A stretch of 64,000 nucleotides of DNA from contig JASSKH010000006.1 in assembly GCA_031763025.1 (NCBI GenBank), positions 2,522,958 through 2,586,957 on the forward strand, given 5' to 3'. The translations under genes and the position numbers were made by a program. Below are positions 36,901 to 43,214 of this stretch, piece by piece. The first letter of the stretch is position 1, and each line of letters begins with the position of its first letter. This stretch comes from Macrocystis pyrifera (Eukaryota; Sar; Phaeophyceae; Laminariales; Laminariaceae). The notes below the pieces were generated by a model. The model ran no database searches. It was not told where the DNA came from and saw nothing but the letters and a program-made list of their open reading frames with translations.

Positions 36901-37102
36901 AGGGGGCTTCGGAGATATTAAGGCGGTGGGAGGGGGGGGGTGCGGAGACAGGAGGTCTAGGATGGAGCTGCCACCCCGGTGGGATTCGGGCACGACGGCT
37001 GATAGATCGCTCTCGCCTCCAGCCGATGTGTGGGTTTCTTCTGCGCTGGTCTCGGCGGAGGAGGCCGTGGAAGGGGGGGAGGCGGGGGGTGGCAGCCCCT
37101 GA
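1..37102 (+). CDS. Bicaudal-C-like KH/SAM RNA-binding protein gene (5' partial, 8 exons seen)
   Basis: Gene-level entry. Exons: 1(or 18)-158, 7562-7717, 18604-18687, 28710-28905, 30660-31679, 32352-32535, 33688-33896, 36377-37102 (TGA at 37100). All introns are GT-AG and the phases (0,0,0,1,0,1,0) agree at every junction. Counted from base 18 the product is about 904 residues: KH1 ~21-84 (GRSG loop), KH2 ~102-165 (GRGG loop), a disordered Gly/Gln/His/Pro/Ser-rich linker ~166-550, SAM1 ~553-610, SAM2 ~618-675 and a Ser/Ala/Gly-rich tail. KH domains bind single-stranded RNA. SAM domains of this type often polymerise. In animals Bicaudal-C proteins combine KH repeats with one SAM to control mRNA translation and stability in cytoplasmic granules; that role here is inferred by analogy. 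More KH domains may lie left of the window. The one defect is a G-run in the fifth exon that shifts the frame. The KH and SAM calls are strong; the orthology to Bicaudal-C is less sure. Confidence 0.85.
2083..2280. mobile_element. Family B inverted-repeat element split by a family A MITE
   Basis: The left arm (about 2083-2128) reads GAACCGCTGTCCCGTGTTGG then GGACAAAC. The right arm (2240-2280) is its inverted counterpart: GTTTGTCCCCGAAACGGGAC then TGCGGTTCTAAAGGGGTC. Other family B copies lack the middle, so the A element at 2131-2239 entered this one later. No coding capacity. Confidence 0.7.
2130..2240. mobile_element. Family A MITE, copy 1 (nested)
   Basis: The ends are TTACGGGGG and CCTCGTAA, within ~27-bp terminal inverted repeats containing the CATAGTAAATAGGACC-type arm. 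A TA lies on each side. An A-rich core (AATATTTGG near the right arm) is shared with the other copies. It is non-autonomous, with no open frame of note. Confidence 0.8.
3484..3582 (+). repeat. Dispersed repeat G, copy 1
   Basis: It shares the words ATGACACAGCTCGC, AACGAAAT-like and GATCTCACAG-like with 9605-9695 and, in reverse, with 27190-27260. About 90 bp, diverged, non-coding. Confidence 0.5.
3828..3912 (+). repeat. Dispersed repeat F, copy 1
   Basis: The stretch with GGGTTCAGCATTCCCACTGC and GCGCTTTCCGCTTGTC matches the complement of 20958-21050. Fragments of the same family are seen near 5395-5440 and 19540-19580. Non-coding. Confidence 0.5.
3941..4020 (-). pseudogene. tRNA-like sequence (degenerate, possible SINE head)
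   Basis: Read on the minus strand, it has a T arm of five paired bases around TTCAAGT, with the B-box word GGTTCAAGTCC, and an A-box-like TGGCTTGGTAGG in a D arm closed by GTGG/CCGC. The anticodon loop region (CCTGTCAAG, nominal GTC) lacks a pairing 3' strand, and the acceptor stem has two mismatches. It is therefore probably a tRNA-derived remnant or SINE promoter rather than a working tRNA. Confidence 0.5.
5655..5765. mobile_element. Family A MITE, copy 2
   Basis: Begins TATTACGGGGGGCCATAG and ends with CCCTCGTAGTA. TA on both sides. The inner core AAATATTGTTGGTAAAAATA is typical of the family. Confidence 0.8.
6866..6975. mobile_element. Family A MITE, copy 3
   Basis: The left end is mutated to TACAGCGGGGG; the right end is TCCTCCGTAATA. 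Same core and arms as the other copies. Confidence 0.75.
7562..7717 (+). CDS. Exon: second half of KH domain 1
   Basis: Exactly 52 codons, phase 0 at both ends, acceptor GCGGCAG|CAT and donor GATGAG|GTGAGG. It encodes the beta2-beta3-alpha3 part of the KH fold: MWVDQKDLKLYITG, then an alanine-rich helix (IHAAARLVGDLI). The last ~30 bases and the donor belong to a repeat motif that recurs three more times downstream. Confidence 0.85.
7687..8195 (+). repeat. Minisatellite spanning the exon 2 / intron 2 boundary
   Basis: A motif like AACGTTAACAGCGCCGGAGT plus a GATGAGGTGAG-like word occurs at 7687 (in the exon), 7857, 7969 and 8152. Between the copies lie several ~25-bp subunits of the form GGCCNTTTGAAGCGATT. 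Copies 3 and 4 keep GTGAG|GTGAAA and GATGAG|GCGAGA at the position of the real donor. Confidence 0.6.
8535..8720 (-). repeat. Dispersed repeat E, copy
   Basis: GATCTAGAT-rich stretch with AGCTCATGTTGCTGGGTGGG and ATATTTCCTGGGT. In reverse it matches 49486-49665, 56195-56365 and 62275-62440. Non-coding. Confidence 0.55.
8965..8997 (+). repeat. Poly-C tract (33 C)
   Basis: Uninterrupted C run in intron 2. The poly-proline/poly-glycine frames across it are artefacts. Confidence 0.95.
9605..9695 (+). repeat. Dispersed repeat G, copy 2
   Basis: Same order of words as 3484-3582, including TATGACACAGCTCGC and CGATCG-like ends. Confidence 0.5.
9760..9875 (+). repeat. Dispersed repeat I, copy
   Basis: Contains a GTCGACATCCAGCAC word, a GTGCTGACTC-like word and GTGGTCACA. 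Related copies lie at 10625-10715, 34920-35030 and 35570-35665, and inverted at 13330-13440 and 23040-23085. Confidence 0.5.
10037..10122 (+). mobile_element. Family D SINE-like element, 5'-truncated, between C tracts
   Basis: The core TACGACTACGGCCATGCGTG ACATCGAGTACACC (10064-10097) is the conserved 3' end of family D. A 16-C run (10037-10052) lies to its left and a 14-C run to its right. Too short to code. Confidence 0.55.
11396..11427 (+). repeat. (CAG)n microsatellite
   Basis: About ten CAG units in intron 2. Similar CTG runs lie at 18271-18297 and 18379-18404. No exon call is made around it. Confidence 0.9.
11791..11900. mobile_element. Family A MITE, copy 4
   Basis: TATTACGGGGGTCCATAG at the left, ATGGACCCCCGTATTAG at the right, TA on both sides. 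Confidence 0.8.
13000..13109. mobile_element. Family A MITE, copy 5
   Basis: The left end is TGTCACGGGGGGCC (mutated TA TTACGG); the right end is CTCCCGTAATAG. The orientation of the core (CCAATATTTGG at the right) is opposite to copies 2-4. Confidence 0.75.
13330..13440 (-). repeat. Dispersed repeat I, inverted copy
   Basis: GTGACCACAGAGC, GGTGCTGGATGTCGAC and AACGGTTTAATGTGAAG are the complement of the words in 34920-35030. Confidence 0.5.
14713..14829. mobile_element. Family A MITE, copy 6
   Basis: TATTACGGGGGGGCACAG at the left, ATGCCCCCCCCGTAATT at the right. The right flank is TT instead of TA. Confidence 0.75.
15010..15121. mobile_element. Family A MITE, copy 7
   Basis: The left end is TATTTTACGGGGACCAT, the right end ATGGTGCCCCCGCAATAG. 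It lies 180 bp from copy 6. Confidence 0.75.
15240..15480 (+). repeat. Family C element, degenerate copy
   Basis: GGTGGCTTTGGAAATTTCTC GTCGAG resembles GGCGGCTTTGGAAAAAAAAC TCGTCGAG in the complete copy at 50826-51032. The ends are not clear. Confidence 0.35.
15754..15907. mobile_element. Family A MITE, copy 8, with internal duplication
   Basis: The usual ends are TATTACGGGGACCATAG and GACCCCCGTAAATAG. The middle contains TTGTTAGTAAAAATAGATAA twice, at about 15786 and 15824, making this copy ~154 bp. Confidence 0.8.
15960..16165 (+). repeat. Family C element copy with (TA)n insertion
   Basis: ATGGTGGCTCTGAAAG, a (TA)n run at 16051-16074, then AGACGCATCTCTCGGCGTTT GCG and GGGGGGTGTGTGTTGTCAT. 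The order is the same as in the family C copies at 30231-30464 and 50826-51032. Confidence 0.5.
16277..16370. mobile_element. Family B inverted-repeat element
   Basis: The left arm AGAACCGCAGTCCCTTTTTG GGGACAAA and right arm GTACCCAAAACGGGACTGCA GTCC are complementary. Intact middle, ~94 bp. Confidence 0.65.
16645..16880. repeat. Family B copies, two partial
   Basis: 16645-16715 and 16785-16880 each carry the TGCAGTCC/GAGTCCT arm, a GACAAAC box and TAGTTTTATCCCCCAAA. The second ends in AGCAGTCCTGGAAGGGTT. Confidence 0.45.
17205..17445 (-). repeat. Dispersed repeat E, copy
   Basis: GATCTAGTTACGCTAGCTCA TGTTGCCGGCTGGG, TGGTTCCTGGGTTGGG and CAGATCCTGCACGG are the complement of the words in 56195-56365. 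Confidence 0.55.
18067..18150 (+). repeat. Poly-C tract (84 C)
   Basis: The longest homopolymer in the window, followed by ACCCCCCGCC and (CGGTCC)n. It lies ~450 bp upstream of the next exon's acceptor. Its true length may be uncertain. Confidence 0.9.
18604..18687 (+). CDS. Exon: first half of KH domain 2
   Basis: 28 codons, phase 0 at both ends, between GCGAAG| and |GTGAGA. It encodes MIECPPHLIGLLIGRGG followed by STIKRIK, the beta1-alpha1-GRGG-alpha2 part of a second KH domain. The exon stops at the same point of the KH fold as the first one (after the IK-x-x/IKRIK helix). Confidence 0.85.
19079..19189. mobile_element. Family A MITE, copy 9
   Basis: TATTACAGGGGTCCATAG and ATGGACCCCCCGTAATG, with the same core as copy 4. 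Confidence 0.8.
20958..21050 (-). repeat. Dispersed repeat F, copy 2
   Basis: Complement of 3828-3912: GCGAAAGCGCAAAAGAGCG, GATGAAAATCGACGGGCAGT GGGAGCACTGAACC. Confidence 0.5.
21577..21688. mobile_element. Family A MITE, copy 10
   Basis: TATTACGGGGTACTATAG at the left, ATGGACCCCCCTTGTAGTA at the right, TA duplicated. Confidence 0.75.
22191..22249 (+). repeat. Poly-C tract (59 C)
   Basis: Uninterrupted C run in intron 3. The predicted Pro/Gly-rich frames across it are artefacts. Confidence 0.95.
22601..22641 (+). repeat. T14-G27 tract
   Basis: Fourteen T followed directly by 27 G. Confidence 0.9.
22756..23003 (+). repeat. Pair of direct repeats in intron 3
   Basis: GTGAAGTTTTTCCAACGAAA ATGCAAGG near 22758-22783 recurs as GTGAAGTTTTCAACGAAAAT GCAAGG near 22978-23003. 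Both are followed within ~60 bp by a GTGTATAC word. Confidence 0.5.
24038..24149. mobile_element. Family A MITE, copy 11
   Basis: TATTACGGGGGTCGATAG at the left, ATGGCCCCCTGTAATA at the right, TA duplicated. Confidence 0.8.
25018..25117. mobile_element. Family B inverted-repeat element (uninterrupted)
   Basis: Left arm GGACTACGGTCCCGTGTGGG GG, middle CTTTAAGTAG, right arm TTTGTCCCCCAAACGGGAGT GCGGTCC. It shows the unoccupied form of the site that is filled by an A element at 2131-2239. Confidence 0.65.
25640..25753. mobile_element. Family B inverted-repeat element
   Basis: Arms AATGCAGTCCCGTTTGGGGG ACAAA and TTTGTCCCTCAAACCGGACT GCAGG, with ~45 bp between them. Confidence 0.65.
26300..26522 (+). 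repeat. Tandem repeat with TAGCGACCTAAAC unit ends
   Basis: TAGCGACCTAAA occurs near 26363, 26447 and 26510. TGATTTCTTGCGTC / TGGTTCCTTGCGTC precede it at ~26317 and ~26471. Two or three diverged units. Confidence 0.5.
26979..27088. mobile_element. Family A MITE, copy 12
   Basis: TGTCACGGGGGACCGTAG at the left, ATGGCCCTCCCGTAGAA at the right. The ends have drifted. Confidence 0.7.
27190..27260 (-). repeat. Dispersed repeat G, inverted copy
   Basis: CTGTGAGATCGAGCATTTCG TC is the complement of the GACGAAATGATCGATGTCAC AG word at ~3543. Confidence 0.45.
27634..27723. mobile_element. Family B inverted-repeat element
   Basis: Arms CATTGCAGTCCCGTTTCGGT GACGAAC and TTTGTCCCTAAACGGGGCCG CGGT. Confidence 0.55.
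27921..27956 (+). repeat. Poly-C tract (36 C)
   Basis: Uninterrupted C run in intron 3, followed by AAAAAGAATG. Confidence 0.95.
28417..28575 (+). repeat. Six-copy 27-29-bp tandem repeat upstream of exon 4
   Basis: The unit AACCGATCGTGGTGAGAAAA CCGACA starts at about 28417, 28444, 28472, 28501, 28529 and 28559. Each unit carries CCGATCG. The array ends ~135 bp before the acceptor of the next exon. Confidence 0.8.
28710..28905 (+). CDS. Exon: second half of KH domain 2
   Basis: Acceptor CGCTTACAG|GAG, donor GGGG|GTAAGC, phase 0 in and phase 1 out. EESRANVVINQKMMKVIVSG completes beta2-beta3, and the helix VRLGVAMIEDVITF completes the KH fold. The remainder is a Gly-rich start of the linker (HAGGMGG...NFLDFPG). 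Confidence 0.88.
29072..29395 (-). mobile_element. Family D element, interrupted
   Basis: The 3' part is a G tract plus GTACTCATCATCATGCATGG CTGTAGTCGT (to ~29113). The 5' part TGACCATAGACCTTCCATCC C ... CACCGACCAGG lies at 29331-29395. About 215 bp separate them. In other copies the parts are contiguous. Confidence 0.5.
30231..30464. mobile_element. Family C inverted-repeat element
   Basis: The left end TAACACCC...CTGCTGGGACGATTTTC and the right end, a G tract followed by TGTCAT, resemble the TIRs of the copy at 50826-51032. The middle has CGCATACGTCGCTCGGCGTT T and ATCGAGAAAAC. Confidence 0.55.
30660..31679 (+). CDS. Exon: Gly/Gln/His/Pro-rich linker, with a frame break
   Basis: Acceptor CTGCAG|GT (phase 1 completes a Gly codon), donor GG|GTGAGT at 31680. 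The first part reads MGGISGMGDYDDGPPDRF, then Gly/Pro/Ser- and Gln-rich sequence. After an 11-G run (31057-31067) the sensible frame changes: YDGKGMDWSVFSASPSMFNI, then PQQQQQH, His/Gln-rich and Ser-rich segments up to ITSDDSNSGG. With the run one base shorter, the exon and all later splice phases agree. No folded domain; a disordered, prion-like linker is likely. Confidence 0.8.
31057..31067 (+). other. G11 homopolymer that breaks the reading frame
   Basis: Before the run the frame is that of the KH exons; after it the frame that continues into the SAM exons is +1 relative. No GT-AG pair near the run would remove the difference. A length error or length polymorphism is most likely. A real pseudogenising mutation or slippage is possible. 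Confidence 0.75.
31680..32351 (+). other. Intron 5 (0.67 kb)
   Basis: Donor GTGAGT, acceptor ACGAGACCAG, phase 0. It contains a family B relic (31802-31905) and C/T-rich sequence at 32040-32100. Confidence 0.8.
31802..31905. mobile_element. Family B inverted-repeat element
   Basis: Arms CCCTTTAAGGACTGCAGTCT CG and AACGGGACCGCTGTGTCTTG AAAGGG. Confidence 0.5.
32352..32535 (+). CDS. Exon: SAM domain 1 (helices 1-4)
   Basis: Phase 0 in, phase 1 out (ACATTG|GTGAGT). After a short basic stretch (GQVNRQRERSGTPVGK) it encodes ADLAEFLGDMGLGEYAQAL then EIDLEAVQLMADSDFQDIG. This is the standard SAM pattern: L-x-x-F/W-L-x-x-L/M-G-L-x-x-Y near the start and a D/E-rich DL-x-x-L-T/S-D-x-D-L/F centre. Confidence 0.9.
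32536..33687 (+). other. Intron 6 (1.15 kb)
   Basis: Donor GTGAGT, acceptor ATCGCCAG. It contains a (TA)n run at 32692-32706 and a family D copy with its C tract (33426-33534), about 155 bp upstream of the acceptor. Confidence 0.8.
33426..33534 (+). mobile_element. Family D SINE-like element with C tract
   Basis: ACAACCCGACGTGCTCCGTC CCGGCATTGTAGGGATGCGA GGGTCTATGGTCAT..., then CTACGGCCATGCATGATAAG GAGTACACC and about 21 C. C-rich sequence (33397-33424) also precedes it. It has no coding capacity. Confidence 0.65.
33688..33896 (+). CDS. Exon: end of SAM 1 and most of SAM 2
   Basis: Phase 1 in, phase 0 out (GCCAAG|GTAGGT). IPKGPRVKLLYALRTN is the C-terminal helix 5 of SAM 1. VMRVFLTSLGLERYCKAFEE then VDMGAVDVMEESDYAQLGVA is a second SAM. 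Only ~16 residues separate the two, so they are tandem. Confidence 0.9.
33897..36376 (+). other. Intron 7 (2.5 kb)
   Basis: Donor GTAGGT, acceptor CTACCCGAAG after a C/T-rich stretch (36255-36370). It contains an E-like GATC stretch (34140-34230), two I repeats (34920-35030, 35570-35665), a TGATTGGCTCAG repeat pair (34752-34798, related to the complement of 28115-28150) and a partial family C copy (35727-35817). Confidence 0.8.
34920..35665 (+). repeat. Dispersed repeat I, two direct copies
   Basis: TTGTCTTCACATCAAACCGT TCTT ... GCGATGTCC ... GAGAGATACAATATTATGTG GTCACAGAC (34920-35030) recurs as TTGTCTTGACATTAAACCGT TTCTT ... GAGAGATACAAACTCTGGGG TCACAGAC (35555-35670). Confidence 0.6.
36377..37102 (+). 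CDS. Terminal exon: SAM 2 helix 5 and Ser/Ala/Gly-rich tail
   Basis: Phase 0 from |GGT; stop TGA at 37100-37102. GPRLKIMNVLART completes SAM 2, matching GPRVKLLYALRTN of SAM 1. The 241-residue exon then is low complexity: SPERRQSPRPSPTSQWSF, a long Ala run (TVAAAAAAATAAAVAGAVAG), acidic and Ser-rich stretches, and a Gly-rich end (GGEAGGGSP). No further domain is seen. Confidence 0.85.
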   Translation, partial: GPRLKIMNVLARTSSGIASGSVGGGSNAGSVSAPSPERRQSPRPSPTSQWSFPVGNMVLGTSGSTSSASSTVAAAAAAATAAAVAGAVAGARQLSEQDRAKGDDDDVSSGSFSSSSVAPAEPGVGITHVEFTAALAGSSGGVKAASASSASLSADGEKDGSAAEDCCGSSSEIVKGGFGDIKAVGGGGCGDRRSRMELPPRWDSGTTADRSLSPPADVWVSSALVSAEEAVEGGEAGGGSP

Positions 37103-40100
37103 TATGGTGGGGGAGGCGGTGGGCAGATGGGGAGTTTGGTTTTAGTTGGGTTGGGTCATGGCCGTGGCCGACCCGGGTCGCGATATATGTGTCGCGGAGT
37201 GTCGTTTTGTCATATGTTTTGACTCCTTTAATATTCGGATTGGGAGGGAGGGAGATGAGTGCTAGCGTTATGTACGATGTTGTGGTGGTCTACTGGGTTT
37301 TGGAGGGACCGCTTGTGTTGGTTTTTGCAGGCGCTGCTCTCGAGTATGATACTCGTTGGCCGCGAGATGGTGACAGAGGGTTTGTGTGCCAGGCATCTGA
37401 TTTGATATAATTTGACCTGGTTTGATCTCATCTTTAGTCTGATTTGATCAAATCTATTATGGCTTGACATGTCATGGGTTGGCCTGTAGTCTAGCTATAG
37501 GGTTGGCCTGTCTTGAGTTGGTGGGTTGATTCGAGTCGCTCGGTGTCGGGAGCGTGTGCCACACGTACGAACGCCACCCTCTTCTTTTTTTTTTTTTTTT
37601 TTGAATACCTAGTCTAGCCTTTTTGTGGATGGGGTTTGTCTTTTTGTCTTTGTTTCTTCTCGTTCGTCTCTTTACGGTACTCTCCGATGTCGTGTTGTCT
37701 CGATGTGCACTGCAGAAGTGTTTATCTCTTGTTTATTTAGCTGTTTTTTGGGTGGACCTTTTTTCTCTATAAAAAAAAAAACAAGTCGTGCGTGTGTTTG
37801 CGTTACGTGCGCGCGCCGTCCGCGCCGTCTGCGCCGGGTTTTATAGATGTTAGATTACGTGACATGTGCAGCGGTGTTCCCGCGGAGTTTCTTTCACCCA
37901 CTCTCTCGATTTTTTTTTTTTTTTTGCTTTCGAAGGGGTCAAGGTCAAAACACGTTGACTGATTTGTCTGACCTCTTCATGAGCCCTCTCCGTTTCGACT
38001 ACGAACACGATCGATCCGAAAAAACGCTCGGGGTGGAAGGCAAATGAATCGGTGGGGGGGGGGGCTAGTGTCGAGGTGTGAAACTGCCCACCAGTTGGGT
38101 GGGATGTTCTTGGGTGCAGGCAGCAAACAGTAGCGGTAGTTGCTGGCGGTTGCGGCTGAGGCTCCCCTACGCCACGTACCCCTTTATACTCCGTGGTACA
38201 TACATATCCGTGAAATCCGTCTCAGACGTGTAAGTGTAGGTTTTTTTTCTCTTTTTTTTTTTTAATTTTGTTTTCTTTTGTTCGTTTTTTCTAGTCTTTT
38301 CTAGTACTTCACGCTCACACCGATTTGTTGATGAAACATGCTTTTAGGGTTGCGGTTAGTATATATCCGCACTTACCCCCCCCCCCCCCCCCCCCCCCCC
38401 CCCGCCCCTCCCCCCCTAAGAAACTATAAACCCCACCCTCCGTTCCCTCCCCCGTCCTTTAAATGTTTTTTTGAAAGGAGGAGACGATATGATATGTGTG
38501 TTTTATATTTGTTTTCCGTTTTCGTGTTTGTTTCCGTCTGCTGTAGTTTTCCGAAAAAAAAAATCGTTTTTTTTTTTTTTTTTTTTCATATTTTTGGGAG
38601 GTGACGGTGGTTTTGGTAAATGTGCACGTTTGTTTTTTTTTTCTTTCTTTTTTTTTTTTTTTCCTATTGTCCTTTTTTTTTCACGTTTTTTATATTCTCT
38701 TTGTTCTTTTTTCCGGTTTAGCTGTTTTGGAGAGGGTGTGGGTACGAGACGCGGCGAGATGTTATTCCTCTGTTCGGGTTTTGCGTTAGTCTGGCCGTGC
38801 GAGAGAGACGGGGGTGATCGAGTGGGTCCCCATCGTATGTTTTACCGAGAGGTCACCCAATTCCCCACGTCTTGTTTAGCGTCTGAAATTAGAAAAAAAG
38901 CAAAAGCCGTTTCGAGGCCTAGCGAGTAGTAGCGGTCGAGGGAGGGAGAGAGTGACTCCAGGCGGGGGGGGGGGGGGGGGTATGTTGTGAAATCCCCCCC
39001 CCCCCCCCCCCCCCTTCTCTCTCTCGAGACCAACGAACGCGCTTCGTCGGTATACTGTTTTTCTCTGTCCTTTAGCTGACAGACAGACGTACGTAGCAGT
39101 TTATTAACGATGGAGTGGGGTATTAGGCGGCGTACAACGCTTGCGCTGAAAATGATATGAAAGGCTCGCGTTTTTTTTTTATGATTCGAATGTCACATAT
39201 TTCTATAGACGATGATGGCTAGTGGGCATCTACTTTAATAAAAAAGCTGCAGCCCTCGTGTACTGTACTTTTTGGTTGAACGCGTTAATAAATTTCAAGC
39301 GATGGTGGGGGGAGGGGTGGCAGTGGGGAGCGAGCGACCTCAGGTCGACACAAAATTTGATGATGAACGTTTTGGCGTGTCTGGGTGGGGTGGGGTGGAG
39401 TGGGAAGGGAAGGCGGGGGGGGGGGGGGGGGGGAATACGGTTGAGAGTGGGTCATGATACGGTGATATGCTGGCGCGGTCGTCAGAATTTGTTGCGTTTT
39501 TTTTTTTTTTTTAACGGTTTGGCATAACTTTTGTCCTTTTAGTTTTTTGAATTTTTTCACCGGCTCTATATCAGAGAGGCGTGGCGTGTGTGTGTGTGTG
39601 TGTTTTTTTTTTTTGTCTGCGGCGTTTTTATGTGTCGTGCGCTCTGCACAATGCGGCGCTGGTTGTCGTGCCACGCGGCTTTTTGCCGTGGTGTAGCTTT
39701 TGCTCTACGGCGAAGAAACGGGAACGCACCACGAGCTACGTGCTGGGACAGCGAACCTAGCAAAGTGGAGAGTTTTCTGGCGTTTGTTAGCAAAGAGAGG
39801 GGGGGGGACTGTTTTGACCTGAAGAGGAGGTCTTCGGAAGGAGCGAGGGAGGAAGGGAGGGAGTCCCTGGCTTTCCGTGCGTGATCGGTTTTCTGTCGCA
39901 TAAGTTATAACCCTGCGGGCGTCAGGTAGCACTCTGCTGCCGCCGCGGTGAGAGGAGAGGGAGAAAAAGAGAGAGGGCGTCGGCACGGTGCGTGTTCCGG
40001 GGGCAAAAGCAGAGGAAAAAGAGGACGGGCCGTTTGAACTCTTATTATTACAGTTACTAACTAGCCTCTGTCGGTTTCTGATTTCTCTACTACTCGTAGT

Positions 40101-43000
40101 TTTTTTTTTTTTTTATGCCTGCCTTATTTCCATGGGCGTGAATACTTATAGGTCCTCTCATGGATGTTTACGGACCCTCGGGGGTTGGAAATAAGGGAGA
40201 ACGGCAGGGGAAGCGGGGCGAAACGTTGGTCGGGCCATTGTCGATATTCGATCGCTGCCCGATTAACATTTTACATGAGCCCCTCTCCCCCCAATTACCC
40301 ATTTTTCTATTTGCGCCCCTGCGTTTGCTCTGGGCTCTCGCGCCCTTGCAGCAAGCGGCCTTGCATTGAGTAGCGTCTGTCTTGTGTCTCTGCAGCATTT
40401 TCTACGTTTGTGTTTGTCTGTGTGAAGCTCTGATATTTCTACACAATATGTTTCTCGGCGTGTCCTCTTAATTGTTTGTTGGTTTAGTATTCGGCCCACA
40501 TTTTTCCGATCGAATTTGGCGAGAAGGGTGGGGGGACGGGGGGGGGGGGGATGCGGGTGGGGCGGGGCGGGGCGGGGCAGGCGAAGAGAGAACGTGTTGA
40601 GTTGCCATATTTTCAATTTCCTTTTTGTTTACCGTTAGTTATTGGGAAAAGAAGAGGAGAAAAAAATACGTTTTTTATCGAATACTACCAGGAGTGCAGG
40701 TAACAAAGCAGTTGTAGCCTACGAGGGTATATCATACATACTTGTTGTGTGAAGTAAGATAGCGCGCCCAGCGATAAAAGATCAGGAGATGGAGAAGAAG
40801 GGTTTCGTAGACATTTGGGAGCGCCAGAAACTGTTAATAATAGTAATAACAAAGCCGAAGAATTGGTGGCAAGAAAAAAAGAGGAGCAAGCAGGATGTTG
40901 GAGGGGGGAAGGGAGGGAGCCGACAGGCCGGGAAGAAGAAAAGGTGTTTGTTGTGTTGTAATGTAGTCTCAGGGTCTCCGAGTCTTGGAAGGCCGACGTT
41001 TGGCGTTTTGACCCGATTTGGTATTGTTACAGTACGTGGAATAGCCCCCTGCCCCCCCCCCCCCCCCTCCCCCCCCCCACCCCCCCGCCCTTCTACCTTG
41101 TCGCCTCCTCGTAAGCCGCGCCTGGCGTCTTTTGACTACGTAGTGTTGGACATCTTTAGGACGGGTACGTGTAACCGTTGGAGGGGGGGGGGAAGTGAGT
41201 TTGCACGTGTTGACGTTCTGATCTCGATCGAGGGTCTACAGCAAGCGAAGGCCTTTTTTTACCCGTTTGCGGCGAAGGAGGAGGAAGAGCTAGCTCGACA
41301 TTAGTTTGGAGAAACCTACCTACCTGTCCGTGTTCTTGCTGCCTGCCCTGCTTGCAGGCAGTTGCGGTGGTAGTAGTAGCAGTAGTAGTGTTGGTGGTTT
41401 GAGAAGACCACACGGGGACTGGCTTGGCTTGACTTGGCGGGAGGCGCCGGACACCATACGGGCAGTTTTTTACATTAACGATGGATATATAGCTTGTTGA
41501 ACGTCCGTGTAACTGTGTGCCAACTATTTTTTATGTTGTTGGTGGCCCGACGGCCAGTTTATTTTTGCTGGTGCGGAACGGCGGGGCTTTATTCAGGTCA
41601 AGGCATCTCTGCCTCCTCTTGCGCGGTCTCTTCGCTTCCCAGGTCGTCGGTGGTGGTGGTGGTGGTGGTGGTGGTAGAACGTGGATGGAAATCACTCCCG
41701 ATTCATTGCTTGCTGACAATGGTCCTTTTGTCATGTACGTGATGATTTGTCACTGCTGTACTTTGTGCTAGCTCTGCCAACGGCAAGGAATGGCTCTCGC
41801 AGGCTCGGCGCCATGAAATGAATAAGTCTTGGTGTCATTCTTGTTTGTGATCGCTGTGCCCGGAAATTTCTGAGAAGCTACTACGTATGGCAAGCAAGTG
41901 AGCAGTAACAGTATGATAGGGGTGATAATGATGACGAGAGGAAATTCTGAATTTCCTATTTGTTGTGACTACTTCTTGCTGTGTTAATTCCCAGTATTCG
42001 ACGGGAATATTTCTTTGTTTTCATTGCATGCCCCCCGAGGGGAGATTTCGTACCTGGTACGAAAATCCTACTCGCGGGGCGATATTTTCGTTGAAAACAT
42101 GGCCTCGGCCCGTTCTAGAGTCGTTTTGTGTGTTGGTTTATAGCCTAACATCCTTTCTTCCCTCGACGGTTGGTGCTTCTTTCTGCTTGTTGTTGTTGTG
42201 TGGTATATACATATTATACAGTACCAGTACATTTTTCTTTGCTTATATTATAGTCTTAGTTGCCTTTGTTTAGTCCCTTGTCTTTTGCTTATACTATAGT
42301 TGCCTTTATCTAGTCCTTGTCTCTCTTGATCCTTTTTTGCCCCTGTTTTTCGTCCCTTGAGTCAGATGTTGGGTCTGTCTGTCTTGTCCCTAATTTAAGC
42401 GGAGGGATCGCCTCCCCCTTTCCCGCTACGGCGCATACATCATGCCTTGATTTTCTGTCTCGACATGATGATTTGGTTCGGCCCTTCTATTCCAGCTATT
42501 GGTACATACGACATATTTACATGCCTTGTGTCTTGCCGCGCGACGATGATTGGGTTGGCGCGTGTCTTCCATCTAATTATCGACTAATGAAGTCGAACAC
42601 CATACAGTAGTAGTGCCTGCGCCCCTTGTCTTGTCATGCGTATAATAGATGAAATGGCTCAACACGAAGAAGCCGTTCGCTTTCTGCTCGGTACGTACAG
42701 AGAAAATAAAAAGTCGAATTAATTACTCATCGAAATCGGTCTGTTTTTTTTTTTTGTTGTTTTTTTTTCCCCACCGGGACTGGCTCCAAGCAATGAGAAC
42801 CTCTTCTCTTCTGGCCACTTCACCGGGCGAAGGAATCGAGGATCACCGCTTCCTAGCGACTGAATTGACCTGTGACTGACTTGGTATTGGTCCAATTCGC
42901 AGGTAGCTCTTCATATTCAATTGATGTCTGCAACCTCGAGTCTCTGTAATATATACGCAGAAGTTCGCATTAATGTGTATGTTATGTTCGATGTTATTTC
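37103..43000 (+). other. 3' flank without recognised gene
   Basis: T-rich and homopolymer-rich sequence. The first part is probably 3' UTR, but I cannot place a polyadenylation site. It contains T runs, a C27 tract (38377-38403), a G17/C21 pair (38964-39014), a G-run near 39416-39433, C tracts at 41048-41080 and a (GGT)n run at 41649-41673. Frames here are low complexity. Confidence 0.6.
38964..39014 (+). repeat. G17 and C21 tracts 13 bp apart
   Basis: A 17-G run (38964-38980) and a 21-C run (38994-39014) can form a perfect hairpin with the loop TATGTTGTGAAAT. Confidence 0.9.
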
Positions 43001-43214
43001 CGAGGCGTGTAGTTAAGAGGTCATACTTTTTACGGAAGACTTCAAAGAGTAATCAGGACCATGACACAAACAAAAATGCACATATTCCAGCATTTTTACA
43101 ACGCTTGTTTGGTCCTGATTACTGCTGTGGTCCCACTCAACAAAACCAACATTGGGTTGGTTGTCCGACGGGCGTCCCCGAAAAAAAAAAGAAAAGGACA
43201 CCACAAACCACACC

